Assembly (NCBI RefSeq): GCF_020171525.1
Contig: NZ_JAIVAI010000001.1
Span: 1,364,001-1,428,000, forward strand
DNA from: Halobacillus yeomjeoni
Lineage (GTDB): Bacteria; Bacillota; Bacilli; Bacillales; Halobacillaceae
Length of the DNA stretch: 64,000 nucleotides
Reading direction: 5' to 3'
Shown here: in pieces, positions 8,316 to 16,714 of the stretch
How positions within the stretch are numbered: position 1 is the stretch's first letter
Layout of the letters: the number at the start of each line of letters is the position of its first letter
Position numbers and translations under genes: made by a program
The notes under the pieces: model-generated
Databases searched by the model: none
What the model was told of the DNA's origin: nothing
What the model saw: only the letters and a program-made list of their open reading frames with translations

Positions 8316-8344
8316 TTGACTACTTCCTCTATTGTGCCTAAACT
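8316..8344 (+). promoter_or_regulatory. SigA-type promoter of yitS
   Basis: TTGACT (8316-8321), 17-bp spacer, TAAACT (8339-8344), with a start expected near 8351, about 30 nt before the DegV start codon. Confidence 0.6.
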
Positions 8345-8380
8345 AAAGATAGAATAAATAAAAAGCAGAGGATGACGATT

Positions 8381-9241
8381 ATGACGGTACAAATTTTGTG
8401 TGATTCCGCATGTGACTTACCTAAAGAGACATTAGAATCTTATTCTGTCGATGTATTGCCACTAAGAGTGACCATCGATCAAGAAGAATACGAAGACGGG
8501 GAAGGAATTTCACCCCAGGAAATCTATGAAAAAATGCGTAATGGGAAAGAACCGAAAACGAGTCAAGTTTCCCCTCAAGCTTTCAGAGATCGATTCATGC
8601 ACTATATCCAAAAGGAGCAGCCATTCATATACTTTGCTTTTTCCTCTGAATTATCAGGTACATACCAAACAGCTAAGATGATTGAACAAGAATTGAAGGA
8701 AGAACACCCTGATGCCCAATTCCAAGTCATCGATACGAAAGCCGCATCTTTAGGATACGGTTTAATCATCATGAGAGTAGCTGAATTAGCGAATGAAGAC
8801 CGTACTTTTGAAGACATCTTGGAAATCGGTCAATACCACGCCGCTCATATGGAACATCTATTTACGGTAGATGACCTTGAATACTTACAGCGCGGGGGCC
8901 GTGTAAGTCGTACAGCTGCTTTTGTAGGTGGACTTCTTAAAATCAAGCCTCTCCTTCATATGGAAGAAGGCAGACTGATTCCTCTGGAAAAAATCCGAGG
9001 ATCGAAAAAAGTTCTAAAACGTATGGTTGAGTTGATGGGAGAGCGTGGAAACGATTTGGAGAATCAGCGGGTTGCCATCAGTCATGGAGACGATGAAGAA
9101 GCTGCAAAACAACTAGCAGACATGATCCGTACGGAGTTTGGAACCAAAGACATCCACATCGATATGATCGGTTCTGTTATCGGAGCCCACGCAGGCCCGG
9201 GAACAATCGCCCTATTCTTCTTAAATGACACTCACAAATAA
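8381..9241 (+). CDS. yitS: DegV family protein (YitS), fatty-acid binding
   Basis: 286 aa, full length for DegV. Typical blocks are ILCDSACDLPKE at the N-terminus, KTSQVSP near residue 55, YFAFSSELSGTYQTA near residue 85 and DDLEYLQRGGRVSRTAAFVG near residue 165. DegV/FakB proteins bind one fatty acid and present it to the kinase FakA for phosphorylation and use in phospholipid synthesis. ATG at 8381 follows AGAGGA with good spacing; the ATG at 8372 overlaps that site. A hairpin just after the stop overlaps the ribosome site of the next gene. Confidence 0.92.
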   Translation: MTVQILCDSACDLPKETLESYSVDVLPLRVTIDQEEYEDGEGISPQEIYEKMRNGKEPKTSQVSPQAFRDRFMHYIQKEQPFIYFAFSSELSGTYQTAKMIEQELKEEHPDAQFQVIDTKAASLGYGLIIMRVAELANEDRTFEDILEIGQYHAAHMEHLFTVDDLEYLQRGGRVSRTAAFVGGLLKIKPLLHMEEGRLIPLEKIRGSKKVLKRMVELMGERGNDLENQRVAISHGDDEEAAKQLADMIRTEFGTKDIHIDMIGSVIGAHAGPGTIALFFLNDTHK

Positions 9242-9270
9242 AATATCACCAACATACTTGTAACTAAACT

Positions 9271-9307
9271 CCCTTCTTTACGTCTAACGTAAAAAGGGGG
9301 TCTTTTT
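9271..9307 (+). terminator. Terminator-like hairpin that includes the next gene's ribosome site
   Basis: CCCTTCTTTACGT / ACGTAAAAAGGGGG with one mismatch, followed by TCTTTTT. The 3' arm (AAGGGGG, 9294-9300) is also the Shine-Dalgarno of the lipoprotein gene starting at 9308, so the same hairpin could stop yitS transcripts or mask translation of the next gene in read-through RNA. Confidence 0.7.
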
Positions 9308-10210
9308 ATGCGTAAAACAACCGGCTTTATTTTTCTCATATTTGTCCTGTTGTTATCTGCGTGCAGCGGAAAAGGTGGAGAAGAATCCAGCTATGAAACA
9401 GCCGACTCTGAAGGTGAAAGCACTGAAGAATCAGAGTCCAAGTCCCATGGAATATCAGAAGCACCAAAACAAGATAGTGCTACAGAAGAAAAGCAAGATG
9501 GATCGGAAAATACAGATAATAAAATGATGATCTATCAAGCAGATATCCAATTGGAAACGGACGATTATGAGAAGTTTACTCAGGACTTGGATAAAAAAAT
9601 GAATGAATACGATGCATATATGGTCGAAACCAACATCCATAAAACTGAACAAGGAAACCGTCAGGGATTTATCCGTCTCCGGGTACCACAAAAACGTTTC
9701 CAATCATTGATGACTGCATTTGGTGAAATAAGCGATAATCTTTTATCAAAAAATGTCTCTGGACGAGATGTCACAAAAGAATATGTCGACCTTGAATCAA
9801 GACTTGCGGCGAAAGAAAAGGTAGAATCCAGACTGCTGACATTTTTAGACCAGGCCAGCGCAACGGAAGACTTGATCAAAATCTCTCAAGACCTGGAACG
9901 TGTCCAATCAGATATAGAATCCTTAAAAGGACAGATGAACTACTTAAAAAACCAAAGTGACTTTTCAACCATTACTCTATCCATTACAGAAACGAAAGTG
10001 GTTGTTCCAAAAGTGGATCAAAAACAATTGAATACATGGGAGAAAACAAAAAAAGCCTTCAATGATTCCTTGAACGGAATCCTTCAATTCTTCTCATTCA
10101 TGACGATATTTGTAATCGGATATTCTCCAGTCTTAGTCATCCTGCTTGGACTTGGAATCATTCTATGGCTTATGAAAAAAAGAAGATCAAGGCAAAAAGA
10201 AAGTAATTAA
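9308..10210 (+). CDS. DUF4349 lipoprotein
   Basis: 300 aa. The N-terminal signal peptide ends in lipobox LLLSAC (Cys about 19), followed by a Ser/Glu-rich low-complexity linker to residue 70. The DUF4349 domain (about 72-290) has IYQADIQLETDDYEKF, FIRLRVPQKRFQSLMTAFGE, then GRDVTKEYVDLESRLAAKE, a coiled-coil hairpin, and a C-terminal membrane helix at about 262-288 followed by a basic tail. It is anchored at both ends on the outer face of the membrane. Function unknown. Its ribosome site lies in the terminator hairpin of yitS; no separate promoter was seen in the 66-bp gap. Confidence 0.88.
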   Translation: MRKTTGFIFLIFVLLLSACSGKGGEESSYETADSEGESTEESESKSHGISEAPKQDSATEEKQDGSENTDNKMMIYQADIQLETDDYEKFTQDLDKKMNEYDAYMVETNIHKTEQGNRQGFIRLRVPQKRFQSLMTAFGEISDNLLSKNVSGRDVTKEYVDLESRLAAKEKVESRLLTFLDQASATEDLIKISQDLERVQSDIESLKGQMNYLKNQSDFSTITLSITETKVVVPKVDQKQLNTWEKTKKAFNDSLNGILQFFSFMTIFVIGYSPVLVILLGLGIILWLMKKRRSRQKESN

Positions 10211-10272
10211 ACTCATTTTTCATGTCTGTCTTTCCTACATTTGAACAAACAATGAAAGTAAGCAAGCACGTT

Positions 10273-10330
10273 GAAAAGAGGCCGTGGAAATGGGAGTTTC
10301 TCCATTTCCACGGCCTCTTTTCACTTCTTT
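10273..10330 (+). terminator. Strong terminator after the DUF4349 gene
   Basis: A stem of about 20 bp, GAAAAGAGGCCGTGGAAATG on the left arm and its complement on the right, followed by a T-rich tract. Confidence 0.88.
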
Positions 10331-10373
10331 TTATATAAGCAAAAAAACCTTACTTTATTATTTCAAAAAAATA

Positions 10374-10402
10374 TTGTTTTTCCTTGTCGAAAAGTGTTTA
10401 AT
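10374..10402 (+). promoter_or_regulatory. Probable SigA promoter of the c-di-GMP protein gene
   Basis: TTGTTT (10374-10379), 17-bp spacer, TTTAAT (10397-10402), about 50 nt before the AGGAGG ribosome site at 10446. The -35 box is weak. Confidence 0.4.
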
Positions 10403-10458
10403 ATTTTGTAAAAGGGGTAAAGAAGCAAGATTATATTATTTTTGTAGGAGGCGAAACA

Positions 10459-13407
10459 ATGGTTTTACGGTCTTCCAAACCATTTTTTAAATTCAAAAAA
10501 AACATACCTGTAAAAAGACTCCCCCAATTACCTGATAAAAGCAAGGAAATAACTAATCTTTTTGAATCTGTTTCAGATACCGTTTATTACATGGACAAAA
10601 CGAGCAAAGAAATGGTATACAATCACCCCCTTTCCAAACAACTCGGGTTCTCCTCCTCGAAAAATCGACCTTTACACAAGTGCTTTGAAAAAAAGTCATC
10701 CATTGAGTTTAAGAAATATTTAGAAGATGCATGCGATGGCAATACACACATTCGATTTTTAAACGGAAAGTATAAAGATGGGTCCCTAGTGGTTCTCCAA
10801 ACTTGTTTTATTCCGCACATCAAGGATGAAATCGTGATGGGTGTATTTATCATGTTCAAAAACATCAGTCAGGTGGAAAAAGTGGAAACGGACTTGCAAA
10901 TCAGAAACCTGGCATTGAAACTTGCGGAAACTTCAGCCAACCTTGGGACATTTGAGTACAACTATGAAGAAGAATCCTTTATCGGTTCCCCAATCACTTA
11001 CGAGTATCTCCATATTAAGGATATTAAGGACATTAAGGATATCTCTTCCCATGTTCAGTCTTTAATGGCCCCTGAAGATTTCAATTCCATGGTGGGACAA
11101 TTCACCTCGGACAAAAAAATAAATGAATTGATTACATTGAAATACAAAATCAATTCAAATGACGGAGAAAAAATGTTTAAATCTGTCGCCAACATTCAAT
11201 ACAAAGAGAACCGCCCCTACCTATTGACAGGGATAATCCAGGATATTACGAAAGAAGTGGAAATCCAAAGAGAACTTGATGTAAAAGAACAATATCTGAA
11301 AAACATCTACAACAACTTAAGCATAGGGCTGTGGTGTTTCGATATGGAACGCAATGAACTGGCATTCGCATCCAAAGGACTCGAATCTATTTACGATCTT
11401 CCCCTGCAGAAATTTTATGATAAACCTGATATCAGCAATGAGTATATCCATCCTGAAGATATAGCAAAGGTAGAAAATGCGCGTTCTAATTTAATGAAAG
11501 GTGAAAAAATCGAACTCACATACAGGATCAAACTGGAAAAAAATCAGGTGAAATGGCTTCATGAAGAGACTATTCCTATTAAAAATGAAGAAGGAGTCAT
11601 CATCCAGTGTCTCGGGGCTTTATATGATATTACTTCCCAAAAGGATCTTGAACATGAAATTGATTACTTGTCTAAACATGATGATTTGACCGGACTTCCT
11701 AACAGACGAGAGTTCGAACGGATCTTTGGAATTTGGGTAAATAAAGAAAACTTTACGTTAATGTCAGTGGACATTGATCGTTTCAAGTACATCAATGAAA
11801 CTCTCGGACTGGAAATTGGTGATGAAGTTCTCGTAGAAGTTGGAAAAAAGCTGCACCGTTTAGTTAAAGAAGACGGTCTGGTTTTTCAGTTTGGTTCTGA
11901 TGAATACATTATCCTATTGGATACAACACCAATAAAATCGAACCAACTGGCAAACGAAATCATTAAGACTCTTGAAATCCCATTCAACATCCAAGGCTAT
12001 GATATTTATTTGACAGTCAGTATCGGAATAAGCTTTTACCCCACTGACGGAAAGACATCTTCTGAAATGCTGCAACGAGCCAATATCGCGCTGAATATGG
12101 TCAAAAAAAATGGTAAAAACAATTTCAAAATCTATTCCTCCACTAAAAATATATCTACGTTCAAAAAATATAAGTTAGAGAAAGACATGAGAACAGCTCT
12201 TTGCGAGGAACAGTTTGAGCTTTACTACCAGCCGCGTATAGATAGTTACAATGGAAAGCTGGAGGGTGCAGAGGCATTACTTCGTTGGAATCACCCAGAA
12301 TGGGGACTCATCTCTCCTGGTCTCTTCATTCCCATGGCAGTTGAAAGTGGATTTATCATAGAGCTATCAGAATATGTAATTAAAAAAGCTTGTCAGCAGC
12401 TCGATTCCTGGAGAAATGATGGCCTCCCTGTACGTCCGGTTTCTGTGAATATATCCCCTAGAAGCCTGATGAAAGAAGACTTTATTGAAGTACTGACTCA
12501 AACCATGAACGCTTACAATATTAAAGGCGAATGGCTGGAGTTGGAAATTACCGAAGATACATTATTGACGAAGGAACCATATTTAATCGAGATTTTCAGT
12601 AAATTGAAAGAGATGGAAATATCAATAGCCATCGATGACTTCGGTACAGGCTATACCTCTTTTACACAATTAAAGGAGTTTGATATTGATATTATCAAAA
12701 TTGATAAAAGCTTCATTAAAAACTGTGGAGCAGACTCCCATAAAGATAACCAAATAATTTCTTCTATGATTCATTTAGCTCATGGATTAGGTATCGAAGT
12801 AGTAGCTGAAGGAGTAGAAGAGATCCATCAATACTCATTTTTAAAGCAGAAAGAATGTGACCAGATTCAAGGGTATTACTTCAGCAAACCCCTCCCGGCT
12901 CAAGAATATGAATTCTATTTGAAAAGAGGAATCCTACGGCCGAAAAGTCAGATCAAATTATCTTTTGAGAAAAACCGCCGTCAATTTTACAGGATGGAAT
13001 TTCCATACCCATTACTCGGCTCATTTTCAATCGTAGAATTTTATAACGAGAGCGTCGTTATAGGAAAATCAAAAGTATTGATAGAAAATATCAGCATAGG
13101 CGGCTTAAGGTTTATTACTAAGCTGCAACTGCCGGTCAATCCGGAAATTATGCTGCGCTTTTACTTCAAACTTTTTGGTAAAGATTACAGTCTTGATGGG
13201 AAGATCGTTTGGAAAGGTGAAGTGAAACCTGAAATCTTTCAATATGGGGTGAAATTTAATATTGAGGAGCAGACGAGGGATGAACTGGCAGATACGATGA
13301 ACAAGCTTTATGTGTACAAGAAAAACAACAAACCCATCCCTGAATCGAATTTCATCGATACAGAAGCTGTCATTTATTTGAACAGACAACAAAAGACAAT
13401 AAAATAA
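10459..13407 (+). CDS. PAS-GGDEF-EAL-PilZ cyclic-di-GMP protein
   Basis: 982 aa, no membrane helix or signal peptide, so cytosolic. Three PAS-like regions (about 30-145, 150-270, 280-395) precede a GGDEF domain (about 400-565), an EAL domain (about 580-815) and a PilZ domain (about 835-960). The GGDEF signature is altered to GSDEY (residues 479-483), suggesting a weak or dead cyclase. The EAL domain keeps EALLRW (605-610), IDDFGTGYTS and VVAEGVE, so c-di-GMP phosphodiesterase activity is likely. PilZ keeps RRQFYR (840-845) and an ENISIGG motif, the usual c-di-GMP ligands. A Lys-Asp repeat (IKDIKDIKD) lies near residue 187. It faces the polymer operon that ends at 13919, suggesting it tunes that pathway; that link is inference. 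Confidence 0.92.
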   Translation: MVLRSSKPFFKFKKNIPVKRLPQLPDKSKEITNLFESVSDTVYYMDKTSKEMVYNHPLSKQLGFSSSKNRPLHKCFEKKSSIEFKKYLEDACDGNTHIRFLNGKYKDGSLVVLQTCFIPHIKDEIVMGVFIMFKNISQVEKVETDLQIRNLALKLAETSANLGTFEYNYEEESFIGSPITYEYLHIKDIKDIKDISSHVQSLMAPEDFNSMVGQFTSDKKINELITLKYKINSNDGEKMFKSVANIQYKENRPYLLTGIIQDITKEVEIQRELDVKEQYLKNIYNNLSIGLWCFDMERNELAFASKGLESIYDLPLQKFYDKPDISNEYIHPEDIAKVENARSNLMKGEKIELTYRIKLEKNQVKWLHEETIPIKNEEGVIIQCLGALYDITSQKDLEHEIDYLSKHDDLTGLPNRREFERIFGIWVNKENFTLMSVDIDRFKYINETLGLEIGDEVLVEVGKKLHRLVKEDGLVFQFGSDEYIILLDTTPIKSNQLANEIIKTLEIPFNIQGYDIYLTVSIGISFYPTDGKTSSEMLQRANIALNMVKKNGKNNFKIYSSTKNISTFKKYKLEKDMRTALCEEQFELYYQPRIDSYNGKLEGAEALLRWNHPEWGLISPGLFIPMAVESGFIIELSEYVIKKACQQLDSWRNDGLPVRPVSVNISPRSLMKEDFIEVLTQTMNAYNIKGEWLELEITEDTLLTKEPYLIEIFSKLKEMEISIAIDDFGTGYTSFTQLKEFDIDIIKIDKSFIKNCGADSHKDNQIISSMIHLAHGLGIEVVAEGVEEIHQYSFLKQKECDQIQGYYFSKPLPAQEYEFYLKRGILRPKSQIKLSFEKNRRQFYRMEFPYPLLGSFSIVEFYNESVVIGKSKVLIENISIGGLRFITKLQLPVNPEIMLRFYFKLFGKDYSLDGKIVWKGEVKPEIFQYGVKFNIEEQTRDELADTMNKLYVYKKNNKPIPESNFIDTEAVIYLNRQQKTIK

Positions 13408-13514
13408 TTCATTATTCCTTTCAGTTCTACTAACCACTTTAAAAATCGTCTGTTCTGGAAATGCAGTTTCACTCCTTTTTTCATCAGAGGGTCGTAGGGG
13501 ATTACTTTTTATAA

Positions 13515-13849
13515 GGTCCTGTTATTGCTTGGTGTTGTTATTTCACATGTGAGCTCATATCAGCTCTTTTTCGTCCTGGGTTTTGTATGAGGCGGCCTTG
13601 GTAATGACTCCTCCTCAATGTAGAAGGTTCGAAAGGCCATAATCGAAGTCCGTTACACCAACTACGAACGGGGTGGCAGGGAAAACAGGTAGACTCCTTC
13701 GTGAAAAAGGAACAAGGTGAGACCCCGGAGAACGAAGTTCAAGGAGACTAAAGCGTCCCCCGCGGAAAACGTACTGTTTTCCCTGCGATCCCATACTCTG
13801 AGTAAATAACGGACCGGACACCTAACCCCATTACAGCTTTAACAGAGCC
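13515..13849 (+). repeat. MITE copy 3, partial (335 bp; module A mostly deleted)
   Basis: Same orientation as copy 1. The left end reads GGTCCTGTTA (two changes), the right end TAACAGAGCC. Module A is reduced to a short remnant near 13591-13615, while module B (13670-13795) remains with several substitutions. Flanking 8-mers (TTTTATAA and TTAAAATA) do not match, so no target duplication remains. This is the most diverged copy. Confidence 0.85.
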
Positions 13850-13863
13850 TTAAAATATAGAAG

Positions 13864-13899
13864 AAAAAAGCTCAGAGACTTTATGGACTCTGAGCTTTT
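13864..13899 (-). terminator. Terminator of the six-gene polymer operon
   Basis: AAAAGCTCAGAG ... CTCTGAGCTTTT, a 12-bp stem just past the last gene of the operon with a T tract on the minus strand. Confidence 0.85.
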
Positions 13900-13918
13900 A
13901 ATCAATTCGATAGGATTT

Positions 13919-15613
13919 TTATTTGAATACTTCCTTTACTAAATCTTTCAATTCCTCCGCAGTAATGACATAGGTCGTTCGATCATTCGCTGCTAATTCT
14001 TTGACTAACTCATCTTCGTAACCTTTGACCATATCAATCTTAGAAAAAGTTAAGTTAAAACGACCAGCAAGTTGTTCTGTCTGCTTTTTCATCTCTTCGG
14101 TATGCACGCTTGCCGCATACACCATCACAACATGTTCTACTCCGTTGGAAAGCAGATGGTTTTCCCATTCGACTTCATTCAGAACAGGTCCTAAGAACCT
14201 TTTCCTATTCCCGGATATGACGTTGATTTCTCCACTCTCCACTTTTGTTCCATCCAATGACTCGTCTATGCCGTATTCAAAGCCATTCAACATATTTATC
14301 AATAAGGATGTTTGATTGAGTTGACCTTCTTCCTTCACATATGTCGTCTCTTTCAAACTATGAATCGACTGTGCCACACGGTAAACTTCCCCTATCGAAT
14401 CATCATTCATTACAATATCGGCAGAAGGAGCCGTTCCATAACTGACCGTATTACTAATGCCGGCTTTATTGAGTGCAGCAGGTTCCAGATTCGCATTTCC
14501 TACAGCCAGCCAATAAGCTACATTGGTAACAGAAGCAGGTAACTGATTTTCTTGGATAGGCGATAAGCCTTTGTTTAATATCACATTCAACTTCAGCATC
14601 CTATCCCCAATATCAAATCCATGGAGGAAGATTTTGTGATCAGTATTCTGTAAATATTCAGCTAACTGTTCTATATCATCCTTTGAAAATTCCAATTCAT
14701 CAATAGGTGTGAATTGTATTCCATTCTCTTCAGCGACCTTCTTCTCTTTTTCATATAAGCTGGAATCTGAATCAAGTAATGTTACGATTTCCTTAATTTC
14801 ATGCCTCAGCAGACTGAACCATTCCGGATCTGTCGGATAAGGGCCTAAGACAATTCGACTGTCATCATAAGTGAAGACCATTCCCCGCTCAAAATCATCA
14901 TCTAACAATTCAGCATGCTTTTCTGCCTTTATTCCTGTCGCGCTGACGAGCAATTTCTTCACATAGTCCACACGATGCTTTCCTAAATAACAGTGAACGT
15001 AATACTTTTTCCCATCGTTTTCCTTCACCAAATTCAGAATACCATCCAACGATTCTTTATTATCCCCCACCCATGGAAGCATCGGGTAGGAATGGATGGA
15101 GAGTCCGACCTCTTCACCGTTTACCTTTTCCTCTTTCAATAATTGATTTTCGAAAACAATCGTCGGATTCAAGAGAGTAATGACTCCATCATACCCCTCT
15201 TCCTTAAGTTTCAATAAGTCATCTTTTTGAGGATATGGTCCGAACGTGATTTGTTCGGTAGCCTCTTGGACTTCCCCTTGACTCAAAGCGACCAAAGCAG
15301 AATTGGTATTGCTGAACAAGTAAAAAACGATTCCAGCATTGACCAGGAAGAATGCTGTGATTGAATAGGATAGGGCCCTTCTGTCTTTTCTTACGACCCA
15401 GCGATAAAAGACATAGGTGACAAGAAGACCGAACAGTCCCCATCCGAATACGAAATATTTCAGTGTGCTGTCAATTTCGCTTTGTTTCCGGCCGATTTCT
15501 ACTAACCACTCTTCAAAAGGAACGATGAAGAAGAGCAGGAAGTATCCTCCACCACTAAAGCCGAAAGCACCTAAGAATAGGAGCAATAATAGGATTTTAA
15601 TATACTTAGACAT
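13919..15613 (-). CDS. Membrane protein with tandem dual-specificity-phosphatase-like modules
   Basis: 564 aa. Three membrane helices (about 5-30, 48-68, 78-100) are followed by an extracytoplasmic or cytoplasmic region made of repeated modules that each begin with a GPYP-like turn (TFGPYPQKDDLLKL, IVLGPYPTDPEWFSL, LAVGNANLEPAALNK, FLGPVLNEVEWENHL). Module 1 has a complete protein tyrosine phosphatase loop HCYLGKHR (His207, Cys208, Arg214). Module 2 has HGFDIGDR (residues 331-338), where Cys has become Gly. Modules 3 and 4 lack the loop. One active and several structural modules are inferred. It is the last gene of the operon and overlaps the preceding gene by 8 bp. Confidence 0.8.
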   Translation of the reverse strand: MSKYIKILLLLLFLGAFGFSGGGYFLLFFIVPFEEWLVEIGRKQSEIDSTLKYFVFGWGLFGLLVTYVFYRWVVRKDRRALSYSITAFFLVNAGIVFYLFSNTNSALVALSQGEVQEATEQITFGPYPQKDDLLKLKEEGYDGVITLLNPTIVFENQLLKEEKVNGEEVGLSIHSYPMLPWVGDNKESLDGILNLVKENDGKKYYVHCYLGKHRVDYVKKLLVSATGIKAEKHAELLDDDFERGMVFTYDDSRIVLGPYPTDPEWFSLLRHEIKEIVTLLDSDSSLYEKEKKVAEENGIQFTPIDELEFSKDDIEQLAEYLQNTDHKIFLHGFDIGDRMLKLNVILNKGLSPIQENQLPASVTNVAYWLAVGNANLEPAALNKAGISNTVSYGTAPSADIVMNDDSIGEVYRVAQSIHSLKETTYVKEEGQLNQTSLLINMLNGFEYGIDESLDGTKVESGEINVISGNRKRFLGPVLNEVEWENHLLSNGVEHVVMVYAASVHTEEMKKQTEQLAGRFNLTFSKIDMVKGYEDELVKELAANDRTTYVITAEELKDLVKEVFK

Positions 15614-16703
15614 CGCTTTCCCCCACGGATGATTGTGCGTCGATGATCGATTCCATTAAAGGAGCATATACCTTCCAAAAGAAAGCATCATCGGCGTTGA
15701 AAAATGAATTCACATGCTTGTACCAGCTTGGCATCGACCAGCGGGCATAATAGTCTTCGCCTACATCTGCATAATCTCCGGCAAAGTAATACGTTTTTCT
15801 TTCCTTGTTATGGAGAATTGCAGGAAATGAAGCAGGGATGCCGTTATCTTCCAACAACTCTTCAGCTTTAGGACTGATCGCTAATTCATATCGCGCTTCC
15901 ACATCCACCTCTTCTGTAGGTTGGATGATGTCAAACCAGTATCCGTACTCTCCATCGACGGCGTCCGGATAAAGGGAGCGGGCTTCTTTTTCCCACTTGA
16001 ATTGAACCTTGTCGTGGACATCTTCTGATGGAAGTACAATGACATAATCATGATCATTCACAAATGCAAGTCCCTTCCCTTTGAACTTCCATTCTTGATC
16101 ATGCTGTCGCTCCCAATTCTCCCTCAGCCAAACCGGCACTTCCCCATCATCTAACTCTTTGAAATATCTCCCGATCCACCCTGTCCATGTGATCCCGAGA
16201 TTTTTTTCCACAAGCTTTCGGACACTTGGGTTCGTTGGTGAAGCCAGAGAGTTGAATTCAACAATTAATGTGTTCTCATCTGTTTTGTTCATCATGATTT
16301 GATTCCATTCATAAATCGTAAGACCGCCGTATAACAGTTCAGAACGCTCACCTAAAGGGTTGCCCTGCAAATCTTTGTCGTACACGCCATACGTATCAGC
16401 TACATAGATCAAATCCACTGGATCCGGTATTTCAAAGCTTTCATCCCCTTGGTATTCTTCAGGGTCATACCCATAATAATCCGATTCCAGTTGATAAGAT
16501 TCACCAGACGGGTCACGAACCTTCTTATGGTCCAGCACCCAATACAATCCTTTGTGTTCTCGATAATCATTTTGTGGAACGGTTTTATCCATCACAGCTA
16601 CCGATAATGCTTTCTTACTATCAAACTGCCAGGAAAGAAACGGGTAGAATAGGAGGATGAAAAATAACAGAATGAAAATAACACCTAAAATTCGTTTAAT
16701 CAT
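15606..16703 (-). CDS. Exported or membrane-anchored protein of unknown function
   Basis: 365 aa. One N-terminal hydrophobic helix (residues 3-22, ILGVIFILLFFILLFYPFL) would anchor or export it. The rest is acidic and rich in Tyr and Trp; an alpha/beta core with LIYVADTYGVY and TLIVEFNSLASPTN might be a class-I amidotransferase-like fold, but no catalytic triad is evident. The ATG at 16703 follows GGAGAAC; the longer frame (to 16841) merely overlaps the glycosyltransferase gene. It overlaps both neighbours, so it is an integral part of the polymer operon. Function unknown. Confidence 0.75.
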   Translation of the reverse strand: MIKRILGVIFILLFFILLFYPFLSWQFDSKKALSVAVMDKTVPQNDYREHKGLYWVLDHKKVRDPSGESYQLESDYYGYDPEEYQGDESFEIPDPVDLIYVADTYGVYDKDLQGNPLGERSELLYGGLTIYEWNQIMMNKTDENTLIVEFNSLASPTNPSVRKLVEKNLGITWTGWIGRYFKELDDGEVPVWLRENWERQHDQEWKFKGKGLAFVNDHDYVIVLPSEDVHDKVQFKWEKEARSLYPDAVDGEYGYWFDIIQPTEEVDVEARYELAISPKAEELLEDNGIPASFPAILHNKERKTYYFAGDYADVGEDYYARWSMPSWYKHVNSFFNADDAFFWKVYAPLMESIIDAQSSVGESDV

Positions 16704-16714
16704 GAACGTTCTCC

